Source of the DNA: an uncultured Rhodoblastus sp.
GTDB taxonomy: Bacteria > Pseudomonadota > Alphaproteobacteria > Rhizobiales > Beijerinckiaceae
Length of the DNA: 64,000 nt
Assembly (NCBI RefSeq): GCF_903903185.1
Contig: NZ_CAIUXT010000074.1
Coordinates: 1 to 64,000 of the forward strand
Direction: 5' to 3'
The notes under the pieces were generated by a model that worked only from the letters and a program-made list of their open reading frames with translations, was not told the DNA's origin and did no database searches. The position numbers were made by a program, and so were the translations under genes. Below, piece after piece: positions 46,858 to 55,118 of the stretch (position 1 is the first letter of the stretch; each line of letters starts with the position of its first letter).

Positions 46858-48849
46858 ATGCCCCAATTCCCTATGCACCTGACTTTCCGGCCCGATATCA
46901 ATGGATTGCGCGCCATCGCGGTGGTCAGCGTGGTCGCCTTTCATGTCGAGCGGCGGCTGGCGCCGGGCGGCTTCGTCGGCGTCGATATTTTTTTCGTCAT
47001 TTCCGGCTATCTGATTTCGCGGATCATTTTTTCCGAAATTTCGGTGGGCCAATTCAGCTTGCGGCGGTTTTACGCGCGCAGGGTGCGCCGCATTTTCCCG
47101 GCTTTGGCGCTGGTGCTCGGCGCCGTCTGGCTTGGCGGCCTGTTATGGCTGCCGCCGCCGGCCCTGACCGTGCTCGGCCAGCATCAGCTCGAAGCCGCCG
47201 CCTATATCCTCAATTTCAGTCTGGCGGCGGAGGTCAATTATTTCGCCCCCTCGGCGCAAGGCAATCCGCTCCTGCATTTGTGGTCGCTGAGCATCGAGGA
47301 GCAATTCTACATCGTCTGGCCGGCGCTGCTGATTCTGGGCCTCCGCCTAAGGCTGCCTACCGCCGCGCTGATCCTTGCCGTCACGGCGCTGTCATTCGGG
47401 TTCAATCTCTATTCCACGCCTCGCGATCCCACCGCCGCCTTTTATCTCCCCTGGGGTCGCGTCTGGGAGCTGGCGCTGGGCGCCGCCGTAGCGCGCTTCG
47501 AGCTTTCGCGCGGACCGCCGCCGGGCGGCGCACGGCGAGGAGGACTGGCGCTCGCCGGAATCGCGCTGATGGCGGCGGCCATCGTGCTGTTCGACGAAAA
47601 CCAGGCTTTTCCGGGCTGGCGCGCGGTGGTTCCGACGCTGGGCTGCGCCATGGTCATCGCCTTTCCGGGCCGCTGGAGCGAAAAACTCCTTTGCGCGGCG
47701 CCGATGCAATTTTTCGGCAATCTGTCCTATCCCTTCTATCTCTGGCACTGGCCTTTGCTGGCTTTCGCCTTTCTGCGCTGGGGCGCGCTGGCGCCGCCGG
47801 GCCTGCGGCCGGCGCTGGCGGCGCTGGCGCTGATTCTCGCGGCGCTGACCAATCGCTTCGTCGAGCGGCCGATCTTCGCTTTTTCCGTTCGGCGTCCATG
47901 GAAAACCGTCGCGGCGCTGGCGGCGGCGCTGGCGGCGCTCGGGCTGATCGGAATGCTGACGCGCGCCGAAAAAGGCTTCCCCGGCCGCTATCCCGCGCAG
48001 GTCGCGGCGATATTCGCCTTCCCGCCGCATGGATTCGAGCAGCAAGCCTATCGCGCCGGCCTTTGTTACGACGACCGGCGCGACGAACACCTGACGCCTG
48101 AGACGGTAGCGCAGGCCTTTGCGCCCCAATGCCTGCAAAAGGCCGATCCCGCCAAACCCACCCTCCTGCTGCTCGGCGATTCGCATGGGGCGCATCTTTA
48201 TGCGGGGCTTAGCGCCGTATTCGGCGACAGGGCCAATATCCTGCAACTCAACGCCAGCTATTGCGCGCCGCTGATCGAAAACATCGAACCGGAAGCGGGG
48301 AGCAAGTCGGCGACGCCACGCTGCCGCGCCATCAATGACCATGTGTTCGCCCAGGTCGAAGCGCTGAAGCCCGATATTGTGGTTGTAGGCGCCTATTTTG
48401 GCGTCTTTCTGGACACGCCGGGCTGGGCCACGCGCGATTTTCTCCAGAATTTCCGCGCCGGCGCCCAGGCCTTGCGGGCGCGCGGCGTCGGCCGGGTGAT
48501 CGTCGCCGGACAGATTCCGACCTGGACGCCGAGCCTGCCGCAGCTGGCGGCGAACGAGATTTTGCGCGACGGGAGGACGCCGGTCTTTTCCTCGAATGGT
48601 CTCAATCGCCAGAGTCTTGACGTTGACGCCGCCTTGCGCCGGCAGGATTTTGGCCCGGGCGTGTCTCTTATATCGTTGGCCGAGAAGCTCTGCGACGACA
48701 GAGGCTGCCGCCGCCGCCTTGGCGACGATCTGCCCGAAGATCTGATGGCCATCGATTACGGCCATTTTTCAACGCGCGGATCGGCTTATGTCGCGCGCGA
48801 AATTCTGGGCCCGGCGATCGAGCAAGCGCTCGCCGGCGTCAAACGCTGA
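46858..48849 (+). CDS. Acyltransferase-3 with C-terminal SGNH domain (OafA/YrhL type)
   Basis: A 663-residue membrane O-acyltransferase. The first 375 residues form about ten helices with the family motifs FRPDINGLRAIAVVSVVAFH (catalytic His), GVDIFFVISGYLIS, RRFYARRVRRIFPAL and LWSLSIEEQFYIVWP. The periplasmic SGNH hydrolase-like domain follows, with Ser in LLLGDSHGAH and Asp/His in YGHFSTRGSAYVA. Such proteins acetylate surface polysaccharides or peptidoglycan. The ATG at 46858 is taken rather than the GTG of the ORF track; MHLTF at 46873 is also possible. It follows dnaN by 21 bp and may be co-transcribed with it. Confidence 0.88.
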   Translation: MPQFPMHLTFRPDINGLRAIAVVSVVAFHVERRLAPGGFVGVDIFFVISGYLISRIIFSEISVGQFSLRRFYARRVRRIFPALALVLGAVWLGGLLWLPPPALTVLGQHQLEAAAYILNFSLAAEVNYFAPSAQGNPLLHLWSLSIEEQFYIVWPALLILGLRLRLPTAALILAVTALSFGFNLYSTPRDPTAAFYLPWGRVWELALGAAVARFELSRGPPPGGARRGGLALAGIALMAAAIVLFDENQAFPGWRAVVPTLGCAMVIAFPGRWSEKLLCAAPMQFFGNLSYPFYLWHWPLLAFAFLRWGALAPPGLRPALAALALILAALTNRFVERPIFAFSVRRPWKTVAALAAALAALGLIGMLTRAEKGFPGRYPAQVAAIFAFPPHGFEQQAYRAGLCYDDRRDEHLTPETVAQAFAPQCLQKADPAKPTLLLLGDSHGAHLYAGLSAVFGDRANILQLNASYCAPLIENIEPEAGSKSATPRCRAINDHVFAQVEALKPDIVVVGAYFGVFLDTPGWATRDFLQNFRAGAQALRARGVGRVIVAGQIPTWTPSLPQLAANEILRDGRTPVFSSNGLNRQSLDVDAALRRQDFGPGVSLISLAEKLCDDRGCRRRLGDDLPEDLMAIDYGHFSTRGSAYVAREILGPAIEQALAGVKR

Positions 48850-48855
48850 AACACT

Positions 48856-49296
48856 TCACAGCGCCTTGCTCAAAAAGGTCCGCTCGGCGCCGGGCGGGAA
48901 ATTCTCGATCCGCCCGGAGATTGCAAAACCGCATTTGCAGTAAAAATCCAGCGGACCCGCTTCGAACGTGTCGAGATAAAGCCCGACGCAGGCGGTTTCG
49001 CGGGCGAAATTTTCGACTTCGGCGAGGAGGGCGCGGCCAAGCCCGTTGCGGCGCCAATCCGGCGCCAGATAGAACTGGCTGATATAAAGCCAGCGCCAGT
49101 GGATCACGCCATTGACGCCGCCGATCCACTCGCCTCGTTGATCGCGCGCCGCCAGCGTGAAGGTTTTTTCATTGCGCGGGCCGTGGCTCCCGGCGATTTC
49201 CCGTCCCAGACGCGCCGAAACCAGTTTTGAAGCCTCGCTCCCGGCGACTTCCCTTGCGATATGAAAGGGCTTGGTCGGGACCTGTTTTTTTGTCAT
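48856..49296 (-). CDS. GNAT-family N-acetyltransferase
   Basis: A 146-residue acetyltransferase. The acetyl-CoA loop is FYLAPDWRRNGLGRALLAEV (R/Q-x-x-G-x-G/A signature), and the C-terminal GPLDFYCKCGFAISGRI matches motif B. Substrate unknown. The ATG of MTKKQV is chosen; its CAT overlaps the start region of the divergent polysaccharide deacetylase, so the two genes share almost no intergenic space and each promoter must lie inside the other gene. It converges with the acyltransferase gene 6 bp away. Confidence 0.83.
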   Translation of the reverse strand: MTKKQVPTKPFHIAREVAGSEASKLVSARLGREIAGSHGPRNEKTFTLAARDQRGEWIGGVNGVIHWRWLYISQFYLAPDWRRNGLGRALLAEVENFARETACVGLYLDTFEAGPLDFYCKCGFAISGRIENFPPGAERTFLSKAL

Positions 49297-49306
49297 GGAT
49301 CCGCGC

Positions 49307-50290
49307 ATGAAAAAAGTTCTGGGTTTTCTCGCCGCACTCTGGCCGCTCGCCGGCATCGGCGCAAGGGCCGAGCCCGATTGCGCTTCCCCTGCCAGAATCG
49401 AGGCGCCGATTGGCGGACCGCTGCAACGGCTGCATCGCGTGGAAGATTACCAGGCGATCCTGCAAAGCTGCACAAACGCCGACAAGGAGCGGTTGGCCAT
49501 CCGCGCCATGCGCGTCGGCGGCGAGGAATTCTTGCTGACCGTGGACTCGAAAAGTCTCGACACGAGCATCGAGCGCCGCACTTGCTGGACCTGCCGCGAA
49601 CCGAAGGGGACGAGCCGCTTCCAGCAATTGGTCGCGCAATTCGCCGACGATCCGGGGAACAGGCTCAAACCCGGCGCTACATGGCTCGACAATGCGGGGC
49701 TGAAACATGGACACGGCGAAGGCGCCTTCCTCACCGCCGACCTCTGTCCGTCACGAAAATCGCTCGACCGCGACTTCCTGCAAAAGCTCGAAAAGGCCGG
49801 CCCCGCGACGCAGATCGCCCTGTCGGTCTCCGGCCTCTGGATCGCCCATCACCCCGAGGATTTCGACTGGCTGCGGCGGGAAAAGGCGGAAGGCCGGCTG
49901 GCCATCACCTTCGTCAATCACTCTTACACCCATCCCTACCGCCCCGGCCTGCCGACAGGGCAGAATTTCCTGCTCGCGCCCGGCCTCGACAAGGACCGCG
50001 AGATTTTCGACGTCGAAAGGCTGCTGATCGCCAATGGCGAGACGCCTTCGGTGTTTTTCCGTTTTCCCGGCCTGATTTCCGACGCCGGCTGGATGCAGGC
50101 GCTAAAGGACGACCATCTGATACCGCTCGGCGCCGACGCCTGGCTGGCGCTGGAGCAAAAGCCGCGCGAGGGCGCCATTATTCTGGTCCACGTCAATGGC
50201 AACGAGCCGCTGGGACTGAGCAAATTTCAGGATCTAAGCCTCCGGGGCGCTCTGCCGACGCCGTTCCTCCCGCTCACCCGGGCGCCTTGA
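49307..50290 (+). CDS. Secreted polysaccharide deacetylase-like protein
   Basis: A 327-residue periplasmic protein with signal peptide KKVLGFLAALWPLAGIGARA. The NodB-fold markers are ITFVNHSYTHPYRPG, giving the metal-binding His pair (H-S-x-x-H), and VFFRFPGLISD (the R-x-P substrate groove). The first aspartate motif is less clear: the usual TFDDG is replaced by DLCPSRKSLD. A cysteine cluster TCWTCRE near residue 90 is unusual and could form a disulfide or bind metal. The start MKKVL follows GGAT by a few bases; an ATG 12 bases earlier overlaps the divergent GNAT start. The sugar substrate is unknown. Confidence 0.75.
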   Translation: MKKVLGFLAALWPLAGIGARAEPDCASPARIEAPIGGPLQRLHRVEDYQAILQSCTNADKERLAIRAMRVGGEEFLLTVDSKSLDTSIERRTCWTCREPKGTSRFQQLVAQFADDPGNRLKPGATWLDNAGLKHGHGEGAFLTADLCPSRKSLDRDFLQKLEKAGPATQIALSVSGLWIAHHPEDFDWLRREKAEGRLAITFVNHSYTHPYRPGLPTGQNFLLAPGLDKDREIFDVERLLIANGETPSVFFRFPGLISDAGWMQALKDDHLIPLGADAWLALEQKPREGAIILVHVNGNEPLGLSKFQDLSLRGALPTPFLPLTRAP

Positions 50291-51173
50291 GCGCCGTCTC
50301 GATAAAGGCGATGGCGTCGTCGAGGACCGGCGCGCGCCAGCGGAACGGACGCGAAAGGGTCAGCACCAGCCCGACGTGGCCAAGTCCCGGATAGATCCTG
50401 TTCTCGACGAAAACGCCGTTTTCCTCCAGAGCCTTCGCCATGTCGTCGGCGTTGAAGTCGGCGACCACGCCGTCCTTGTCGCCGCGCGCCAACAGCATGG
50501 GCGGCGCTTTCGCCGAGGCGAAGGCCAGGGGCCGCGCGCTTTCCGGATTTTGCGCGGCGGCGGCGAAAATTTTCTGGGTGCGCGGCCAGGTGGTCGGATC
50601 GAAGGCATAGGGACCGGCGAGACCGACCACGGCGGCGGGCGGCGGCGCGCCCATGGCGGCCTCGTCCAGATAATGCGGGTCGAGCGCCAGCAGCGCGGCG
50701 ATATGGGCGCCTGCGGAATGGCCCATCAGCACGATGCGGCGCCTTTCCCTGGGCGTGGCGACATGGCGCTGCACCCAGGCATAGCTGAGCGCCGCATCCT
50801 CCATGAAATCGGGGAAGGCCGACTGCGGGAACAGACGGTAATCGGGAATCACCGCCGTATAGCCCCGCGCCGCCAGAGCCGCGCCGACGAAACGATAGAC
50901 GGCGCGTTCGCCCCGCCGCCAGCCGCCGCCATAAAAGAAAATCACGATCGCCTTGCGGTCGATTTCCGGCGCCGGGCGGTAAATATCGAGCTTCTGGCGC
51001 GCCAACGGGCCATAGGCGAGGCCTCGGGCGACGGCGCCGTGCTTTTCCGCGACGATGGCGTTGAACAGGACGCCCGGCAGGCGCCATTCGGTGTCGGCGC
51101 GCGCGCCGGCCTCCGCATAGGCCGCGATCGCGCCCATCAGGGCGACGCTGACAGCCAGAGTTTTCTTCGACAT
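50274..51173 (-). CDS. Secreted alpha/beta-hydrolase (hormone-sensitive lipase/carboxylesterase type)
   Basis: A 299-residue esterase with signal peptide (SKKTLAVSVALMGAIAAYA). The oxyanion segment IVIFFYGGGWRRGER replaces the common HGGG with YGGG; the nucleophile is in VLMGHSAGAHIAALL; the acid is in LLARGDKDGVV and the His in YPGLGHVGL. The family hydrolyses small esters. The ORF-track start lies 100 codons upstream; the ATG at 51173 gives a clean signal peptide. Its 3' end overlaps the 3' end of the convergent deacetylase by 17 bp. Confidence 0.85.
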   Translation of the reverse strand: MSKKTLAVSVALMGAIAAYAEAGARADTEWRLPGVLFNAIVAEKHGAVARGLAYGPLARQKLDIYRPAPEIDRKAIVIFFYGGGWRRGERAVYRFVGAALAARGYTAVIPDYRLFPQSAFPDFMEDAALSYAWVQRHVATPRERRRIVLMGHSAGAHIAALLALDPHYLDEAAMGAPPPAAVVGLAGPYAFDPTTWPRTQKIFAAAAQNPESARPLAFASAKAPPMLLARGDKDGVVADFNADDMAKALEENGVFVENRIYPGLGHVGLVLTLSRPFRWRAPVLDDAIAFIETALKAPG

Positions 51174-51437
51174 TCCCGTTACGTTTCCTTCTGATAGGCG
51201 TTGCTCTTTGTTGCATACTGTCAGCCGCCGAAAAAGTTTCATCGGCCCGCAACCGCGCCGGCGACACGGCGCGGTTGTCACCGCAGACAGGAGGCTTGCT
51301 CGAAGCGCGCTCTCGACAAGGCATTTTGTTCGAAAGACTCTCGTTTCAAGCCATCCCGGCCCAAAGCATCTTGGCCGGCGGCGAACGCCATGCGAACTTG
51401 TCGGCCAAGACCAATCCGGGCGGGTCGGACGGATCCG

Positions 51438-52925
51438 ATGAAACATGTCGACAAGCGTTTTCTTGCCTATCATGTGCTGCTGGCGGCCGCCGCCGGCGCG
51501 GTATTGCTATGGATTTCGCTGCGGGCCGCCGAATATGGCAAGGCGGTCCAGCAGGATTTCAAATTATCGGAGAGCGTCGGCCGGGCCGAGCGCGCGCTCG
51601 GCGACCTGATGGAGACCCTGCTCCAGTCCGAATCCGGGGTGCGGCGTTTCCTGCTGACTCCCGAGGACAAGTGGCTGGCGGACCCGGCCGGCGCCAAAGC
51701 CAGGGCATTGGCGGATGTCGAGAATTATCGGGCCGAACGCATGGCGGGCGATGGGGCGCCGGCCGTCGAGACCCTGCTGCGTCAGGAGGTCGAGGCGAAA
51801 TTCGAGCATTGGTCGCGCATGGTCGAACTGGCGCGCGCCGAGGGCGCCGAGGCCGCGCTGCGGGTCGCCGCCGACGAGCCGGGCGCCGCTTCGATGCGCC
51901 GCATCGGCGACGCCGTGGCCGAGGCGCGCAACAACACTGGAATCCTTCGCCAGAAACGTCATGACGAAACCTCGCGGACGCTGCAAAGCCTGCGGCGGAC
52001 CACCTGGGAGGGGATGGTCGCCATTCTCGCCTTGTCGGGCGCCGCCATTTTCGCCATCGCCACCCGCACCAGCCAGTTGATCCGCGCGCGGCACGACTTG
52101 CGCGAGGCCAACCGGCAGCTGGAATCGCGCGTGCGCGAACGAACCCGCGAACTCCAGCGCTCGAACGAGGACATCCAGCGTTACGCCCATGTCGTCGGCC
52201 ACGATCTGCGGGCGCCGCTGGTCAATATCATGGGATTCACCCGCGAACTGGAAAACGCCGCCGAAGTGCTCAAGGCCTATGTCGACTCGATGCGCGCCGG
52301 CGCGCCTTTCGCGCGGATGGACGAGGTTTACGCCGCCGTCGACGAGGAGGCGCCGGAAGCCTTGCGCTTCATTCAATCCTCGCTCAAGCGCATGGACTCG
52401 CTGATTGCCGGCATTTTGCAATTGTCGCGGCTCGGGCGCGCGCCGCTGCATCCCCAGCGCATCGACATGGGCGAGTTGCTCGAAGACTGTTTGTCGCAGA
52501 TCCGCAAGCAGCTGGTGGAGAGCGGCGGCGAGGCGAGCGTCGTCAAGCCGCTGCCCGACATTGTCAGCGACGCCAATGCGGTGAAGCAGATCTTCACCAA
52601 CCTTCTCGACAACGCCGTCAAATATTTCGCTCCCGGCCGCGCCGGAAAAATCGCGATCAGCGGAGAGGCGCGCGGGGCGATGGCCTATTTCGAAATCCGC
52701 GACAATGGCCGGGGCGTCGCGGCCAAGGACCGCGAGCGCGTTTTCGACCTGTTTCGCCGCGCGGGTCCTCAGGACCGGCCGGGCGAAGGCGTCGGCCTCG
52801 CCCATGTGCGCAGTCTGACGCGGCGGCTCGGCGGCGAAATCCAGGTCGAGTCCGATGGCGTCACCGGTTCGGTGTTTCGCTTCTCGCTGGCGCGCAATCT
52901 CGACCGAATCGTGCAAGAGAACTAA
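51438..52925 (+). CDS. CHASE3-type sensor histidine kinase
   Basis: A 495-residue membrane kinase. Two membrane helices (about 10-28 and 196-215) enclose a periplasmic CHASE3-like domain with the motif SESGVRRFLLTPEDKWLADP. A coiled coil (LESRVRERTRELQRSNEDIQ) leads to the HisKA domain with phospho-acceptor His in AHVVGHDLRAPLVNI, then HATPase motifs NLLDNAVKYF, EIRDNGRGVA and GEGVGLAHV. The ATG is 79 codons inside the ORF-track frame. The next gene, 29 bp on, encodes a single-domain response regulator, the probable phosphate acceptor. The signal is unknown. Confidence 0.88.
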   Translation: MKHVDKRFLAYHVLLAAAAGAVLLWISLRAAEYGKAVQQDFKLSESVGRAERALGDLMETLLQSESGVRRFLLTPEDKWLADPAGAKARALADVENYRAERMAGDGAPAVETLLRQEVEAKFEHWSRMVELARAEGAEAALRVAADEPGAASMRRIGDAVAEARNNTGILRQKRHDETSRTLQSLRRTTWEGMVAILALSGAAIFAIATRTSQLIRARHDLREANRQLESRVRERTRELQRSNEDIQRYAHVVGHDLRAPLVNIMGFTRELENAAEVLKAYVDSMRAGAPFARMDEVYAAVDEEAPEALRFIQSSLKRMDSLIAGILQLSRLGRAPLHPQRIDMGELLEDCLSQIRKQLVESGGEASVVKPLPDIVSDANAVKQIFTNLLDNAVKYFAPGRAGKIAISGEARGAMAYFEIRDNGRGVAAKDRERVFDLFRRAGPQDRPGEGVGLAHVRSLTRRLGGEIQVESDGVTGSVFRFSLARNLDRIVQEN

Positions 52926-52954
52926 AGGGCGAAAATTGAAGGCCGGAGAATGGA

Positions 52955-53413
52955 ATGGCGGAGACCGTGAACACCAGCGACGCCAAGCCCGTCCTGATCG
53001 TCATGATCGAGGACGACGAAGGCCATGCCCGGCTGATCGAGAAACATATCCGCCGCGCCGGCGTCACCAATGACATCGTCGGCTTCCGCGATGGCGCCAG
53101 CGCGCTGGATTTTCTGCTCGGCGACGGCCCCGACCGGATGAAACCCGGCGCGCCCTGCCTGATTCTGCTCGATCTGAACCTGCCGGACATGACCGGGATC
53201 GACATTCTCGCCAGAATCAAGGGCGACGCCCAATTGCGCCGTTCCCCGGCGATCGTGCTGACCACCGCCGACGACCAGCGCGAAATCCAGCGCTGCTACG
53301 ATCTCGGCGCCAATGTCTATATCACCAAGCCCCTGATTTACGAGCACTTCGCCAACACCATCCGGCAACTCGGCCTGTTCCTTTCGGTGATGCAGATCCC
53401 GGAGGTCGATTGA
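52955..53413 (+). CDS. Single-domain response regulator (Rcp1-like)
   Basis: A 152-residue receiver domain with no output domain. Acidic pocket VMIEDDEGHA, phospho-acceptor Asp in LILLDLNLPDMTG, Thr in IVLTTADDQ and Lys in YITKPLIYEHF are all present. The HARLIEKHIRRAG region and the extended C-terminal helix are like cyanobacterial Rcp1 and similar partners of PAS/GAF kinases. GGAG precedes the ATG by 6-7 nt. It sits between two kinase genes with 1 bp to the next, so it probably carries phosphate between them. Confidence 0.9.
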   Translation: MAETVNTSDAKPVLIVMIEDDEGHARLIEKHIRRAGVTNDIVGFRDGASALDFLLGDGPDRMKPGAPCLILLDLNLPDMTGIDILARIKGDAQLRRSPAIVLTTADDQREIQRCYDLGANVYITKPLIYEHFANTIRQLGLFLSVMQIPEVD

Positions 53414-53414
53414 C

Positions 53415-54467
53415 ATGACGCAGGCGGCCGAGGGAAGGCATCCCATCCGAGTGCTCTATATCGACGACGATCCGGCCTTCGCCGCCCTGACGCGCAAGGC
53501 GCTGTCGCGGCGCGGGCACGAGGTCGCGCATGTCAAGAGCGGCGCCGAGGGGCTAAGTCTGCTCGCCGAAGGTAAAATCGACGTGATCGCGCTCGACCAC
53601 ATGCTCGAAGGCGAGACCGGCTTCGACGTGCTGCGCCGCCTCGGACCGCGCGAAAGCCGCCCGCCGGTGGTCTATGTCACGGCGGCGATCGACGCCCAAA
53701 CCGCGATCCAGGCGATCCGCGCCGGCGCCGACGAATATGTCGTCAAGGATTCAGCCGAGGCCTTTTTCGATTTGCTGGTCGTCGCCATGGAACAGGTACT
53801 AGAACGCTGGCGCCTCAGGGAGGTGCAGGAGCGCAACGAACGCGAAGTGCGCGTCGCGCGCGACCGCGCCGAAACCCTGTTGCGCGAGGTCAATCACCGC
53901 ATCGCCAATAGTCTGGCGCTCGCCGCCGCCATGGTGCGGATGCAGGCCGGCGCGCTGACGGACCCCGCCGCCGTCGCCGCCCTGAACGAGACGCGGCGGC
54001 GCATCATCGCCATCGCCGGCGTGCATCGCCGCCTTTACGTATCGGACAAGGTCGGCCAGGTCGAAATCGACGACTATCTCGGCCATCTGACGGCGGAACT
54101 GGCGGAATCCCTGCGCGACACCGCTCACGACCACCGCATCGCGCTCAGCGCCGAAAAATTCGCCATTCCCATCGACAAGGCGGTGACGCTCGGCGTCATC
54201 GTCGGCGAACTGGTGACCAACGCCTTCAAATATGCTTATCCGCACCAGCGCCGGGGCGAAATTCGCGTCGCCGTCGGCCGGGCCGGCGCCAAAGGCTTTG
54301 TCAGCGTCGAGGATGACGGCCAAGGGTTCGACGCCGCGGCGCCAAGCCAGGGCACCGGGCTGGGGTCGAAAATTCTCTCCGCCATGGCCCGGACCTTGGG
54401 CGCAACCCTGACGCAGAACGTCGGCGCCAGCGGGGTGCGGACCCGGCTCGAATTTCCGCTGGCGTGA
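53415..54467 (+). CDS. Receiver domain fused to a HisKA_2/HWE-type histidine kinase
   Basis: A 350-residue soluble hybrid. Residues 1-125 are a receiver (VLYIDDDPAFAA, Asp in VIALDHMLEGE, Thr in VVYVTAAID, Lys in YVVKDSAEAF). After a short coiled coil the kinase core begins with the HisKA_2 H box LLREVNHRIANSLALAAAMV, followed by GVIVGELVTNAFKYAYP (N box), FVSVEDDGQGFD and TGLGSKIL. Input by phosphorylation and output by a kinase suggests a relay step. Family knowledge: such kinases often feed general stress or light responses in alphaproteobacteria. Last gene of the three-gene operon. Confidence 0.88.
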   Translation: MTQAAEGRHPIRVLYIDDDPAFAALTRKALSRRGHEVAHVKSGAEGLSLLAEGKIDVIALDHMLEGETGFDVLRRLGPRESRPPVVYVTAAIDAQTAIQAIRAGADEYVVKDSAEAFFDLLVVAMEQVLERWRLREVQERNEREVRVARDRAETLLREVNHRIANSLALAAAMVRMQAGALTDPAAVAALNETRRRIIAIAGVHRRLYVSDKVGQVEIDDYLGHLTAELAESLRDTAHDHRIALSAEKFAIPIDKAVTLGVIVGELVTNAFKYAYPHQRRGEIRVAVGRAGAKGFVSVEDDGQGFDAAAPSQGTGLGSKILSAMARTLGATLTQNVGASGVRTRLEFPLA

Positions 54468-54473
54468 TTTTCC

Positions 54474-54773
54474 TCAGCCGCAGGCGATCACTTTCTTTTT
54501 GCCGTGACCGTCCCTGTCGCGCAGGTCCGCGATCTTTTCGCGGCCCTTGCGCGCGTCCGTTGCGGAATCGGCCTCTTCGCGCGGAACCAGCAGGCATTGT
54601 TCGGGAACGGTCCGTTCCATGACCGTGGCCAGAATGATCGGCTCGGGGCGCGGCGTCTGGACCCTCATTCCGGGCTTTTCAGGCCGCGCCGCATGAGCCG
54701 CCATTCCGGCCAGACCGCTCCCGAGCGCCAGAACCAGTGAAAAACGCAAAATTTGGCGATTCCATTCACCCAT
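54474..54773 (-). CDS. Small secreted protein of unknown function
   Basis: A 99-residue protein, not recognised. The first 28 residues are a signal peptide (RFSLVLALGSGLAGMAAHA). The mature part is charged, has cysteines in PEQCLLVPREEA and in the C-terminal KKKVIACG, which could pair in the periplasm, and no membrane helix. The ATG lies after AGGAGGGG at good spacing, which decides this start inside a much longer ORF-track frame. It converges with the receiver-kinase gene, 6 bp apart. No clue to function beyond location next to signalling genes. Confidence 0.65.
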   Translation of the reverse strand: MGEWNRQILRFSLVLALGSGLAGMAAHAARPEKPGMRVQTPRPEPIILATVMERTVPEQCLLVPREEADSATDARKGREKIADLRDRDGHGKKKVIACG

Positions 54774-55118
54774 GACCAACCCCTCCTGCAGAGCCTCGAC
54801 CCAATGACCAATACGACTGAAAATTAGAATAGTTCCGCTCGTCCTCAGGCGATTTGACACTTTTTTTACCTCCGAAGCCGGAGGCCGCGCCCAAATGGCT
54901 TCAGCACAACCATTGACGCGTAAACCGGACGGCGCGACAAAAGTTCCGCAACAATTTTCGGGCAGGATCGCGCTCCTGCCGAATCGCTCAGGTTGAAGCC
55001 TCGGGGATTGGGCGGGGGCGCGAGGGCGCCGCCGAACGGGAGAGGGAGTCGTCGATCGCGAGGAGCCGCGATCGACGAAAAAGGGAAAAATCCGGCGTCT
55101 CGGGGAGAAACGCACCAA
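54774..55118. other. Divergent regulatory region
   Basis: 345 bases between the divergent small secreted protein and the phytochrome-like gene. It contains an A/T-rich patch (about 54810-54870) and a short GC hairpin CCTCCG-AAGC-CGGAGG near 54869, which is not followed by a T-run in either coding direction and so is not a terminator. A second short inverted repeat surrounds CGATCGCGAGGAGCCGCGATCG near 55053. No gene is visible. Confidence 0.5.

Noticed and set aside
54860-54890. Terminator at the CCTCCG/CGGAGG hairpin
   Set aside because: A T-run precedes the hairpin on the plus strand and becomes an A-run after it on the minus strand, so it is not followed by a U-tract in either direction.
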